DNA from: Caenibius tardaugens NBRC 16725
Lineage (GTDB): Bacteria; Pseudomonadota; Alphaproteobacteria; Sphingomonadales; Sphingomonadaceae
Length of the DNA: 64,000 nt
Direction: 5' to 3'
Assembly (NCBI RefSeq): GCF_003860345.1
Contig: NZ_CP034179.1
Coordinates: forward strand, 2,588,001 to 2,652,000
Below the pieces are notes generated by a model. That model made no database searches, was not told the origin of the DNA, and worked only from the letters and a program-made list of their open reading frames with translations. Below, piece after piece: positions 8,529 through 16,414 of this stretch; the stretch's first letter is position 1; the number at the start of each line of letters is the position of its first letter. The translations under genes and the position numbers were made by a program.

Positions 8529-9029
8529 ATGGCAGACTGCCTTTCGGTGATCTTCCTTTCCGTGAAAATCGTAACTTCGAAGCTGAGCGGGTTCGAAATT
8601 CAAGTGCGGCTTATGGCAATGGAGCGGAAGGGTTTCGAACTTCCGATATGGTTTGCCTGTAGAAACGAGCGATTTGCAAACTGGGACGAGATAAATATCG
8701 ATCGTTCCCCGCTGCACGCCTTGCCCTGATCCAGCAGGTCGTCGTGTAGCTTGCGGTAGCCATAAACCTTACCGCTGTCGTTCCAGGCGTGTCTGCGCCA
8801 CCGCATTGACCTTGTCTGAAAGAACCGAAATTTGAGGCCTGTCAGCTTCTCAGCCTTTGGGAAAGCCGAATGAATGCCATCCCAGACGGCTAAAGTGCGG
8901 TTCCTGATCGTGCCACCGGATTGGGATCACGCCTGTTCCTGGCTCTCCAACAAAATGCAGCGTGACGGGATGCGCCGACATTGCGGCCATTTTACAGCTC
9001 TCTTTGGAGTTCGCATGTGGTCCGCTCCA
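8529..9029. other. Gene-free stretch holding a transposase fragment
   Basis: About 500 bp without an intact gene between the phosphoesterase and the convergent MDR reductase. The centre (8710-8806) holds an IS3-type transposase fragment. No terminal inverted repeats could be matched by eye, and the flanks look like scrambled remnants. Confidence 0.55.
8710..8806 (-). pseudogene. IS3-family transposase (OrfB) fragment
   Basis: The minus strand encodes about 32 residues containing NDSGKVYGYRKLHDDLLDQG, the conserved stretch in the N-terminal half of IS3-family OrfB transposases (the region before the DDE integrase core). Similarity stops abruptly on both sides and no DDE domain follows, so this is a dead remnant. 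It marks past insertion-sequence activity at the right edge of the phosphoesterase island. Confidence 0.7.
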
Positions 9030-10031
9030 TCAGAGCTTTACGAGCAGCTTTCCGATGTTTCCGCCACTGTAGAGCAGATTTAGCGCCTCGGGTGCACTTT
9101 CCAATCCTTCGACCATGTGCAGCAGCATCCGCAGTTTTCCCTCGCGTAGCCAGGTCGTGAGATCGCTGATCGCGGCAGGCATCAGTTCCTGATGGTCAAG
9201 GACGACGAAGCCGCGAACTGTCAGTCGGCGCATGATGAGGTTGCGAAACATATAGGGTCCGGGGACGGGCTCGCTGCTGTTATAGCTTGCGATCAGGCCG
9301 CAGATCACGACGCGCCCGAAATCTTTCATATTTGCCAGCGATGCGTCGAGTATCGCGCCCCCGACATTTTCAAAACAGAGGTCGATACCATCGGGGCAAA
9401 GTTGGCCGAGCCTTTGGCATACATCCTCGGTTCGATAGTCAATCGCGGCATCGAAGCCGAACGAATCGCGCAGCATCGCGCATTTTTTAGGTCCTCCGGC
9501 GATGCCGATAACCCGGGCACCGGCGAGACGCGCGATCTGCCCGACCAAGGTTCCGACTGCACCAGCAGCGCCGCTCACCACGACCGTATCGCCCGCCTTA
9601 AGTTCGCCAATATGGAAAAGGCCGATATGCGCGGTGGGTCCCGCTACGCTCAGAACCGCGAAGGCTGTCGCAAGATCGATGCCGTCCAACGCCGGGAATA
9701 TATCGAAATTGGTGCTATCGGTGACGATGTGAGACGACCAGCTATGGAGGCCCGCTGCATAGGCCCCTACGGGAAACAAGGGGTTCCGGCTGGCGATGAC
9801 TTCGCCGAAGACGAAGCCGCGCATCGGTTCTCCGATATGGACCGGCTCCATATACATGTCCCAGTCGCTGATCCAGACGCGATTGGTCGCGTCGAGCGAG
9901 AGGTAGAGGGTCTTGAGCAGGAATTCCCCATCGGAGGGCGCGGCCAAAATCTCATCGCGATAATCAAATGTGCCGGCGTCGACCTTGCCGGTCGGGCGTT
10001 CGCGAAAATACCATCGCTTTGCATCAACCAT
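9030..10031 (-). CDS. Zinc-free MDR-family NADPH-dependent enone reductase
   Basis: A 333-residue medium-chain dehydrogenase/reductase of the leukotriene-B4-12-dehydrogenase/CurA type. The start MVDAKRWYF at 10031 is preferred: GGGAGAAG lies upstream, and the longer frame from 10088 would run into the thiolase gene. Landmarks are YLSLDATNRVWISD near the N-terminus, the Rossmann loop GAAGAVGTLVGQIA, and FENVGG. Zinc-ligand cysteines are absent, as in this subfamily. Such enzymes reduce the C=C bond of alpha,beta-unsaturated ketones with NADPH. It follows the thiolase by 28 bp in the same operon. This suggests it saturates an enone before the ketone enters the carboxylase route, but that is inference. 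Confidence 0.85.
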   Translation of the reverse strand: MVDAKRWYFRERPTGKVDAGTFDYRDEILAAPSDGEFLLKTLYLSLDATNRVWISDWDMYMEPVHIGEPMRGFVFGEVIASRNPLFPVGAYAAGLHSWSSHIVTDSTNFDIFPALDGIDLATAFAVLSVAGPTAHIGLFHIGELKAGDTVVVSGAAGAVGTLVGQIARLAGARVIGIAGGPKKCAMLRDSFGFDAAIDYRTEDVCQRLGQLCPDGIDLCFENVGGAILDASLANMKDFGRVVICGLIASYNSSEPVPGPYMFRNLIMRRLTVRGFVVLDHQELMPAAISDLTTWLREGKLRMLLHMVEGLESAPEALNLLYSGGNIGKLLVKL

Positions 10032-10059
10032 TCCATCTTCTCCCGCTGCCGGAATTACG

Positions 10060-11253
10060 TTAGCGCACCGCGCCATCGCGATTTTCATATAGTGTCACGA
10101 CACAGGCGCCGCCGAGTCCGATATTGTGCGCAAGAGCAAGGCGCGCGCCCTCCACTTGCCTGCGTCCGGCGCGGCCGCGCAACTGGCCGACGAGTTCATG
10201 CGCCTGTGCGAGACCTGTCGCGCCCAGCGGATGGCCCTTTGCGAGCAGGCCGCCGGACGGATTGACCACGATCCGGCCACCATAGCTGTTGTCACCGTCG
10301 AGAATGAACGCTTCCGCGGTTCCTGGGGGTGTGAGGGCGAGTGCCTCGTAGCTGAGCAGTTCGTTGGCGGTAAAACAGTCATGCAACTCGACGACATCGA
10401 GATCGGCGGGGTCGACACCGGCTGCGGCATAAACCGCGCTGGCAGCCCTGTGCGACATCTCGGCTCCGACTGTCGCGCCGAGATCCGCGCCATCGAAGCT
10501 CGACTGACGATCTGTGGTAACCGCCTGAGATGCCACGATCACTGATTGATCGACACCATGGGCTTTCGCAAATCGTTCCGAACATAGCACCACCGCGGCC
10601 GCACCGCAGGTTGGGGGACAGCATTGAAGGCGGGTGAGCGGGCCATAAAGTGGCTGCGAGGCCAGCACCTGTTCGACGGTGAGCGGATCTCGAAACACCG
10701 CAAGTGGATTTTCCGCTGCGTGCCGCCGGGCTTTGACGCTGATCATCGCGAAGGTTGAATCCTGCGCTCCGTAGCGCCGCTGATAATCCAGCCCTGCACC
10801 CCCAAAAAGACGGATCGCCATCGGCGCCTCCGACGGACCGAAGCGCGCGTCGATGACATCGAGAAAGCCCGCGAGCGGGTCTGTGCGGTCGCCCCATTGC
10901 GCTGCGAGCGCGCCGCGCCGCATTTGTTCGAAACCGATAGCGAGAACACATTCGGCGTCCCCGCTCATGATCGCGGTCCGCGCAAGCGCGAGCGCGCTTG
11001 AGCCGGTCGCGCAATTGTTATTGACGTTGAAAATCGGGATTCCCGTCAATCCCGAAGGATAGAGGGCGGCCTGTCCGGAGGTGCTGTCACCGTAAACATA
11101 TCCCGCGAATGCCTGATCGATCGAATCATAACCGACTCCGGCGTCGGCCAGCGCCTCCGCAATGGCCGCACCGGCCATGGCCACATAATCCGGTGAATTG
11201 GCCGGTGTGACGAAAGGCGTCATTCCGGTGCCTGCGACGACGACTGGCGGCAT
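10060..11253 (-). CDS. SCP-x-type thiolase
   Basis: A 397-residue thiolase-fold protein starting at the ATG at 11253, with GGGAGATAGG upstream. The nucleophile is Cys81 in VNNNCATGSSAL. The other active-site motifs are ELHDCFTANE (His291) and NPSGGLLAKGHPLGATG (His341). The C-terminus reads NIGLGGACVV, the arrangement of the SCP-x/lipid-transfer thiolase group rather than the classic GGGMG end. These enzymes split 3-ketoacyl-CoA with CoA. The gene lies beside a ketone carboxylase-like operon and a CoA ligase, so it is well placed to cleave the 3-ketoacyl-CoA those enzymes would make. It diverges from the LAL regulator, with an inverted-repeat operator about 60 bp upstream. Confidence 0.87.
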   Translation of the reverse strand: MPPVVVAGTGMTPFVTPANSPDYVAMAGAAIAEALADAGVGYDSIDQAFAGYVYGDSTSGQAALYPSGLTGIPIFNVNNNCATGSSALALARTAIMSGDAECVLAIGFEQMRRGALAAQWGDRTDPLAGFLDVIDARFGPSEAPMAIRLFGGAGLDYQRRYGAQDSTFAMISVKARRHAAENPLAVFRDPLTVEQVLASQPLYGPLTRLQCCPPTCGAAAVVLCSERFAKAHGVDQSVIVASQAVTTDRQSSFDGADLGATVGAEMSHRAASAVYAAAGVDPADLDVVELHDCFTANELLSYEALALTPPGTAEAFILDGDNSYGGRIVVNPSGGLLAKGHPLGATGLAQAHELVGQLRGRAGRRQVEGARLALAHNIGLGGACVVTLYENRDGAVR

Positions 11254-11314
11254 CAAGCCTATCTCCCAACTGTTTATATGAAGGATTCACATGCTCCGCC
11301 GTCAGCGATCTCTC

Positions 11315-11332
11315 CCCACCCGAAAGGGTGGG
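11315..11332. promoter_or_regulatory. Putative LAL operator, copy 1 (thiolase/regulator gap)
   Basis: CCCACCC-GAAA-GGGTGGG, perfect 7-4-7 inverted repeat (8 bp arms if one more pair is counted). It lies 61 bp upstream of the thiolase ATG and 76 bp upstream of the regulator ATG, so it may serve both. One of four matching sites in the island. Confidence 0.7.
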
Positions 11333-11378
11333 GCGGCGATCTTCGCACTTTTGGCACAGAAGCAATTTGCAAAGGCGA

Positions 11379-11396
11379 CCCACCCTGTCAGGTAGG
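11379..11396. promoter_or_regulatory. Putative LAL operator, copy 2 (regulator autoregulation)
   Basis: CCCACCC-TGTC-AGGTAGG, same 7-4-7 architecture, ending 12 bp before the regulator ATG and just ahead of its ribosome-binding site. That position would suit negative autoregulation. Confidence 0.65.
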
Positions 11397-11408
11397 AGCA
11401 AAGGAAGA

Positions 11409-14033
11409 ATGCCGGAGCGGAAGAGGATGGATTTAAGGCGCGATGGACTGCTCGCGCGGATCGGACGCCAATCGCCTGCTCGGCTGGTGCTCATTCAGGC
11501 GCCCGCAGGCTATGGCAAATCGACATTGCTTCGGCAGCTCGCGGATGAGGAGAGCGCGGCCGGAAGTGCCGTTGGCTGGATCAGTCCGATGTCGCAGGAT
11601 GGCGATCTTGCCCGGCTCGTGCAGTTGTTCAGCGCGAGCTGCGAGCGCATATTGGTTGACGCGGGCAGGCCGCTGCCGCCGTCGCGCGATTTGCCAAGCC
11701 TGCTGCGCGCGCTCGATTTTCCGGCGCTGTTCATTCTCGACGAATATGATCATTTCACGGGCGCGGAAACCGATGCCTATCTTGCGCAACTCGTCGCCAA
11801 TTTGCCGAACGGCGTGCGCATCGCGCTGGCCGCGCGCAGTATGCCCCAAATCGCCGCTCCCCGGCTGAAACTTGATGGGCGCGCGGTCATCCTCGGTAGT
11901 GTGGATTTACGGTTCGATCTTGGCGAGGCACACCAGTTCCTGGCCGAAAAGCCGGGGTTGGGCGCCGGCGAAATTCGCCGGCTGCATATTCGGCTCGATG
12001 GCTGGCCGGCGGGTTTCCAGTTCATCAGCCTGGCGCTGCGATCGCCTGGGCGGAGCTATGGCGACGCCCTGACCCATGCGTTCTCGCACGATCTGGTCGA
12101 CTATCTCGCCCAGGAGGTTTTCGATCTGCAAGGCGATGCAATGCGCGAACTGTTGATGCTTGCCTGTCTTCCTGACCGGATCAGCGCGGCATTGCTTGAC
12201 CATATCAGCGTGGGACGTTGTCCTCCTGATCTGCTGGAAAAGCTTTGGTCGGCGGGGTTGTTCCTCGATCCTGTCGATGGAGACCGGGTCTGGTTCCGTT
12301 TTCATCCCCTTTTCGGCAATTTTCTCCACACGCAGCTCAAGCGGCAGATCAGCGATGATGAACTTCGCACGCGCCACCTGCGGATAGCCGAATGGCAGTC
12401 GGCGAACGGTATGGATGAGGCGGCTGTTGGGCATTTTCTTGCGGCTGGTGCAAGAAACGAAGCCGCCGATCTCGTCGAACGCCTTTCGGAGCGACTGGTG
12501 CGCGAAGAACGGCTCGGCCTCCTTGTGTCGATGGTCGAACAACTCGACGAGGATCTGTTTCTTGCGCGACCGCGCCTGATCGCGAATGCCGTCATTGCAT
12601 ATGGCTTTCGGCGTGATTTTGCCCGGGCTCACCGTCTGCTCGATGGCGTCGAACGGCGTGAACCCGACGTTGACCGCCAGATTCAGGCGGAATGGGAGGT
12701 TCAGCGCTGCTTTGTGCTCGCTGCCGAGGATCGCGTCGACGAAATGGGCATGCGCGCGCGCGATGCGGCGCGCTGGCTTGATGGAGGCAACCTGTTCTTT
12801 TTTGCTGTCGCACTTAACGCGCATGCATTCCTGCTGGCGGCGCAGAGCCAGTTTACCGAGGCCGAGGAACTTATGCTGCGCGCGCTCCCGTTACATGAGC
12901 AGGCGTCGAGCTATTTTGGCGGCAGCTACGCCTCTGCGATACTCGCGGCGTCGAAGGTTTCACAAGGCCGTATCGAGGAAGGGGCGCAGCTTCTGTCTCG
13001 TGCTTTCGAGCGTATGGACGGCGAAGCGCCGCCGGGCATATGGGCCGGGGCGGTGATTGCCGCACATTATGGCGATGCGCTTTATGAGCGCAATCGGGTT
13101 GCTGAGGCGCGCGCGGTGATTGAACCGCATCTTGCGTTCATCCAGCAGCAGTGCATCGTCGATCCGCTATGCCTCGGCATCGTCGCGCTTGCGCGTTGCG
13201 CCGTACTCGACAACGATCACGCACGCGCACATGAGCTTTATGAAGAGCTGATTACGCTCGGCCATCGTTTCGGCCTTGCCCGTCTTGTCGCTTGCGGGCG
13301 CGCGGAACTGGTCCGCGAAGCCACGCTTGCTGGCGATTTCGAGACTGCCGAATGGCGGATGCGGGCACTTGGGGCGGACGCCCGCGGCGCTACCGACAGC
13401 CAACTCGTGTATCCCGGTTCTGAAATGGAGGCGCAGCGCATCACCTGGTTGCGCTTGTTGGTTCACAGCGGACGACACGGTGAAGCACGCGCAGCCCTGC
13501 AAGCGGAAATTCGGGGAGCGACCGTCAAGCACAGGGTCCGTCGGCTGGTCAGGTTGAAACTTCTGCTGGCAATCTGTCTTGACGCCGAGGGTAATCAGCC
13601 GCTTGCGCGCCGCACGCTCCTCGACGCGTTGGGACTTGCCGCTCCGGGCGGAATGATCCGCACGATTCTCGATGAAGGTCCGGCTGCCATGCGGTTGGTG
13701 AGCGATCTGCGCAGCGAAGTGTTGGCGAACGGGGTCAAATGGGCGAATGATCCGGTCGCCACACTCGTCGAGACCCTGATTGCCGCAGAGTCGGGCGAGC
13801 CTGCGTCTGTTGTGGAGGCACAGGTCGACACCCCGCTCGAACCCCTGACCGAGCGCGAGCGCGATCTGCTGCGCTTTCTTTCGCTCGGTTACAGCAATTC
13901 GGACCTCTCTGACCGCCTTGCGGTTTCGGAAAATACCGTGAAATTCCATCTGCGAAACATCTACGCCAAGCTCGGCGTTGGCAGTCGCATGCAGGCAGTC
14001 CAGGCCGCGCGGCATTATCGTCTCGTCGACTAG
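11409..14033 (+). CDS. MalT-like large ATP-binding LuxR-family (LAL) transcription regulator
   Basis: The protein has 874 residues. The ATG at 11409 follows AAAGGAAG and opens a short basic leader; an upstream in-frame extension overlaps the operators and is rejected. The domains are a P-loop at IQAPAGYGKSTLL (Lys37-Ser38), Walker B LFILDEYD with Asp111, a winged-helix/NTPase region, and a long TPR-like helical middle. A C-terminal LuxR helix-turn-helix (813-874) contains LTERERDLLRFLSLGYSN and NTVKFHLRNIYAKL. LAL regulators are ATP-dependent activators that sense an inducer through the TPR region, as MalT does with maltotriose. It is divergent from thiolase and reads toward the carboxylase operon. 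It is the obvious candidate to bind the four matching inverted repeats in the island. Confidence 0.92.
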   Translation: MPERKRMDLRRDGLLARIGRQSPARLVLIQAPAGYGKSTLLRQLADEESAAGSAVGWISPMSQDGDLARLVQLFSASCERILVDAGRPLPPSRDLPSLLRALDFPALFILDEYDHFTGAETDAYLAQLVANLPNGVRIALAARSMPQIAAPRLKLDGRAVILGSVDLRFDLGEAHQFLAEKPGLGAGEIRRLHIRLDGWPAGFQFISLALRSPGRSYGDALTHAFSHDLVDYLAQEVFDLQGDAMRELLMLACLPDRISAALLDHISVGRCPPDLLEKLWSAGLFLDPVDGDRVWFRFHPLFGNFLHTQLKRQISDDELRTRHLRIAEWQSANGMDEAAVGHFLAAGARNEAADLVERLSERLVREERLGLLVSMVEQLDEDLFLARPRLIANAVIAYGFRRDFARAHRLLDGVERREPDVDRQIQAEWEVQRCFVLAAEDRVDEMGMRARDAARWLDGGNLFFFAVALNAHAFLLAAQSQFTEAEELMLRALPLHEQASSYFGGSYASAILAASKVSQGRIEEGAQLLSRAFERMDGEAPPGIWAGAVIAAHYGDALYERNRVAEARAVIEPHLAFIQQQCIVDPLCLGIVALARCAVLDNDHARAHELYEELITLGHRFGLARLVACGRAELVREATLAGDFETAEWRMRALGADARGATDSQLVYPGSEMEAQRITWLRLLVHSGRHGEARAALQAEIRGATVKHRVRRLVRLKLLLAICLDAEGNQPLARRTLLDALGLAAPGGMIRTILDEGPAAMRLVSDLRSEVLANGVKWANDPVATLVETLIAAESGEPASVVEAQVDTPLEPLTERERDLLRFLSLGYSNSDLSDRLAVSENTVKFHLRNIYAKLGVGSRMQAVQAARHYRLVD

Positions 14034-14044
14034 AGTCTGTTCGA

Positions 14045-14062
14045 CCTACCCATAGGGGTGGG
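14045..14062. promoter_or_regulatory. Putative LAL operator, copy 3 (carboxylase operon)
   Basis: CCTACCC-ATAG-GGGTGGG, 7-4-7 inverted repeat starting 12 bp after the regulator stop codon and ending 80 bp before the first carboxylase gene. Such a distance is typical for an activator site upstream of the -35 element. Confidence 0.7.
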
Positions 14063-14142
14063 CAAGCGCTGCGCGCGCTCGGCCAAGACGCTTCCGGACG
14101 AAGGCATGGAGTTCACCTGTGCCGACAAGGAGAGGAAGCGCG

Positions 14143-16005
14143 ATGGGCCTATTGGTCAGCATCGATAATGGCGGCACGCTCACCGACATTTGTGCCTTTG
14201 ATGGTACGAAAGTCCTGCACGCGAAGACACTGACAACGCCGCACGATCTTACCGAATGTCTGATGGCCGGCCTCACCGCACTCGCGTCGAAAACCGAGGC
14301 GGACGGCGATCTTGCGCGCCTTGTGGCATCGATCGATCACCTGCGTTATTCGACGACGCAAGGCACCAATGCAATCGCGCAGCGCAAGGGGCCGCGGGTC
14401 GGCCTGATCGTCAATTCGCTTGCATCGGCGGAGCGCATTGAGGCTGCGGCGAGCGACCTGTTTGCCACGCTGGTGGGCGACCGCTTCGCGGTCGTCGACG
14501 GCAGCGATGAGCGGGTTATGATCCAGCATGTGCGTGGGCTGGTTGCGCAAGGCGCGAGCCGGCTTGTCGTGGCGATAGACGGCGAAGACGCGGGCAAGAC
14601 CGAGGCGCGGTTGCGCCGCGCGCTGTATGCAGCCTTTCCGCGTCATCTGCTCGGGGCTGTACCGTTGCTATTCTCGACCGCTCTCACGCCTGGTGCCGAC
14701 CTTCTGCGGCGCGGCTGGTCGGGTCTTATCAACGCCTTTCTCCATCCTTCGATGGAGCAATTTCTGCATCATGCCGAGGATCAGCTGCGGCGCCACCATA
14801 TCCGAAATCCGTTACTCATATTCCGCAATGATGGCGGTTCGACGCGCGTGTCACGTACTGTTGCGCTCCAGACCTATTCCTCGGGTCCGCGCGGCGGTGT
14901 GGAAGGTGGTGAGGCTATCACGCGCCATTACGGTTTCGCCCGCGCGGTATCGATCGATATCGGGGGCACGACAACCGACCTTGCCTATTTCAACGGCGGT
15001 CGGGTGGCGGCTTCGTCACAAGGGTATGTCGAATCGGCCCCCATCGCATTCGCGCTGGCCGAGGTGCCGAGTGTGGCGGCTGGGGGCGGCTCGATCCTCT
15101 CGGTCGTTGATGGCGTCATTCGCATCGGGCCCGAGAGCGTGGGGGCCTTGCCCGGTCCTGCATGCTTTGGCCGCGGCGGGACCGCCGCGACGATTACCGA
15201 CGTCATGCTCCTTGCCGAGGTCATTGACCCCGCAAGCTATTTTGGCGGCCAGCTCGTGCTCGACCGCGAACGCGCCGCGCGCGCTGTGTCAGAACATTTG
15301 GCCGCTCCGCTTGGCCTGTCACTCCCTGACGCCGTCGCCGCTGCCATTGCCGCCTACGACAATCGCATCGCGGAAGCTGTTGCGGCGCTTGGCGCGGCCG
15401 ACACTTTGTTGGCTTTTGGCGGGGCGGGGCCGATGAGCGCCTGCGGCGTTGCGGAAAAGGCGGGTATCGACACCGTTCTCATCCCGCGTTTCGCTGCCGT
15501 GTTCAGCGCCTTTGGCATCGGCTTCAGCCCGATACGTCACGAACATCGCATCGAACTGTCCGACTTTTCGGCGACCAGGGTGGACGAAGCCCGGGCAGAA
15601 CTCGTCAGGCGGGCCGAGCGCGCAATGACGAGCGAGGGGTTCGCCCTCTCCGACTGCCGTCTCGACTGGCGCGCGATTATTGACGGTGCCGCACCGACCG
15701 CTCTCGATGATGTCGACGCAAACGCACGCGGCGTTCTGCTGCTTGAGGCGGTGCGTGCGATCCCGACGCCTCCGCTCGGACCTGCTGCACACCCCGCTCA
15801 ACGTGAGGCATCGCCGAGCGGGACGCGCGGGAATGCCGACCCGCAACCGTTGTTTCGCATCGAACAACTGGCGCCGGGCGATCATGGCGTGGGGCCCTGC
15901 ATTGTCGAAGAAGAATTTTTCACCTGCCGGGTTCCTGACGGCTGGTCCTGGGTGGTGACCGGAAATCACGACCTGTTTCTCGAACGCGAAGGAGCGAGGC
16001 CATGA
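14143..16005 (+). CDS. Hydantoinase-A-family subunit, ApcA-like (ketone carboxylase)
   Basis: A 620-residue protein of the hydantoinase/oxoprolinase A family (ASKHA ATPase fold). The start at 14143 follows GGAGAGGAAG. Landmarks are the first phosphate loop VSIDNGGTLTD (5-15), STTQGTNAIAQRKGPRVGLI (70-89), the second loop AVSIDIGGTTTDLAYF (268-283) and FGGAGPMSACGVAEKAG. In the first loop an Asn replaces the usual Ile (DNGG rather than DIGG). In acetophenone carboxylase of Aromatoleum aromaticum two such subunits activate the ketone enol and bicarbonate with ATP. This gene is first in an operon of the same order as apcABCDE and is shorter than the second A-type subunit, as there. A cyclic-amide hydrolase role is possible but fits the neighbours less well. 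Confidence 0.85.
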   Translation: MGLLVSIDNGGTLTDICAFDGTKVLHAKTLTTPHDLTECLMAGLTALASKTEADGDLARLVASIDHLRYSTTQGTNAIAQRKGPRVGLIVNSLASAERIEAAASDLFATLVGDRFAVVDGSDERVMIQHVRGLVAQGASRLVVAIDGEDAGKTEARLRRALYAAFPRHLLGAVPLLFSTALTPGADLLRRGWSGLINAFLHPSMEQFLHHAEDQLRRHHIRNPLLIFRNDGGSTRVSRTVALQTYSSGPRGGVEGGEAITRHYGFARAVSIDIGGTTTDLAYFNGGRVAASSQGYVESAPIAFALAEVPSVAAGGGSILSVVDGVIRIGPESVGALPGPACFGRGGTAATITDVMLLAEVIDPASYFGGQLVLDRERAARAVSEHLAAPLGLSLPDAVAAAIAAYDNRIAEAVAALGAADTLLAFGGAGPMSACGVAEKAGIDTVLIPRFAAVFSAFGIGFSPIRHEHRIELSDFSATRVDEARAELVRRAERAMTSEGFALSDCRLDWRAIIDGAAPTALDDVDANARGVLLLEAVRAIPTPPLGPAAHPAQREASPSGTRGNADPQPLFRIEQLAPGDHGVGPCIVEEEFFTCRVPDGWSWVVTGNHDLFLEREGARP

Positions 16006-16412
16006 AAGTATTTGTCACCGACGCGCTCGCGATCGATCTCGACAGCGAACAATGGGAATGTCGTGGCTGCGAAAAACCGCTTGGCGCGGCGCAGGAGAAT
16101 TACAAACGCTTCATGAGGGCGTTCGTGCGCGATCCGCGCGACATACACGCGCCCATTATTGACGCTGAACGATACGCTTACACGTTCGCACCCGATCCGG
16201 TCTGGGTTCATATCATCGAATATTATTGCCCGCATTGCGCCCGCATGGCCGAGGCCGAGTATCTGCCGCCGGGGCACCCCCCGGCCCATGACATCGAACT
16301 CGATATTCCCGCGCTGAAGCAACAGTGGGCAGACCGAGAGCAACTTGCGGAACCGGCGCTGGGGCCGGAATTCGTGCCGCCGCCGCACCATCATCGCAAG
16401 GGAGGGCACTGA
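16002..16412 (+). CDS. Acetone carboxylase gamma-like zinc subunit, ApcB-like
   Basis: A 136-residue protein overlapping the previous stop by ATGA. It has two zinc-ribbon-type pairs, CRGC (Cys20, Cys23) and CPHC (Cys76, Cys79). Between them is a segment ENYKRFMRAFVRDPRDIH, and a hydrophilic His-rich tail follows (PPPHHHRKGGH). This matches the acetone carboxylase gamma-subunit family (PF08882). The presence of this subunit is diagnostic: hydantoinases and 5-oxoprolinases lack it, while acetone and acetophenone carboxylases have it. It should bind a metal and help form the carboxylase core complex in the cytoplasm. The His-rich tail may also bind metal. Confidence 0.85.
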   Translation: MKVFVTDALAIDLDSEQWECRGCEKPLGAAQENYKRFMRAFVRDPRDIHAPIIDAERYAYTFAPDPVWVHIIEYYCPHCARMAEAEYLPPGHPPAHDIELDIPALKQQWADREQLAEPALGPEFVPPPHHHRKGGH

Positions 16413-16414
16413 TC

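Noticed and set aside
5463-9029. Search for a duplicated tRNA-Thr end (att site) and an integrase
   Set aside because: No repeat of the tRNA 3' end and no integrase motif was found by eye, so an integrated element is suggested only by composition and context.
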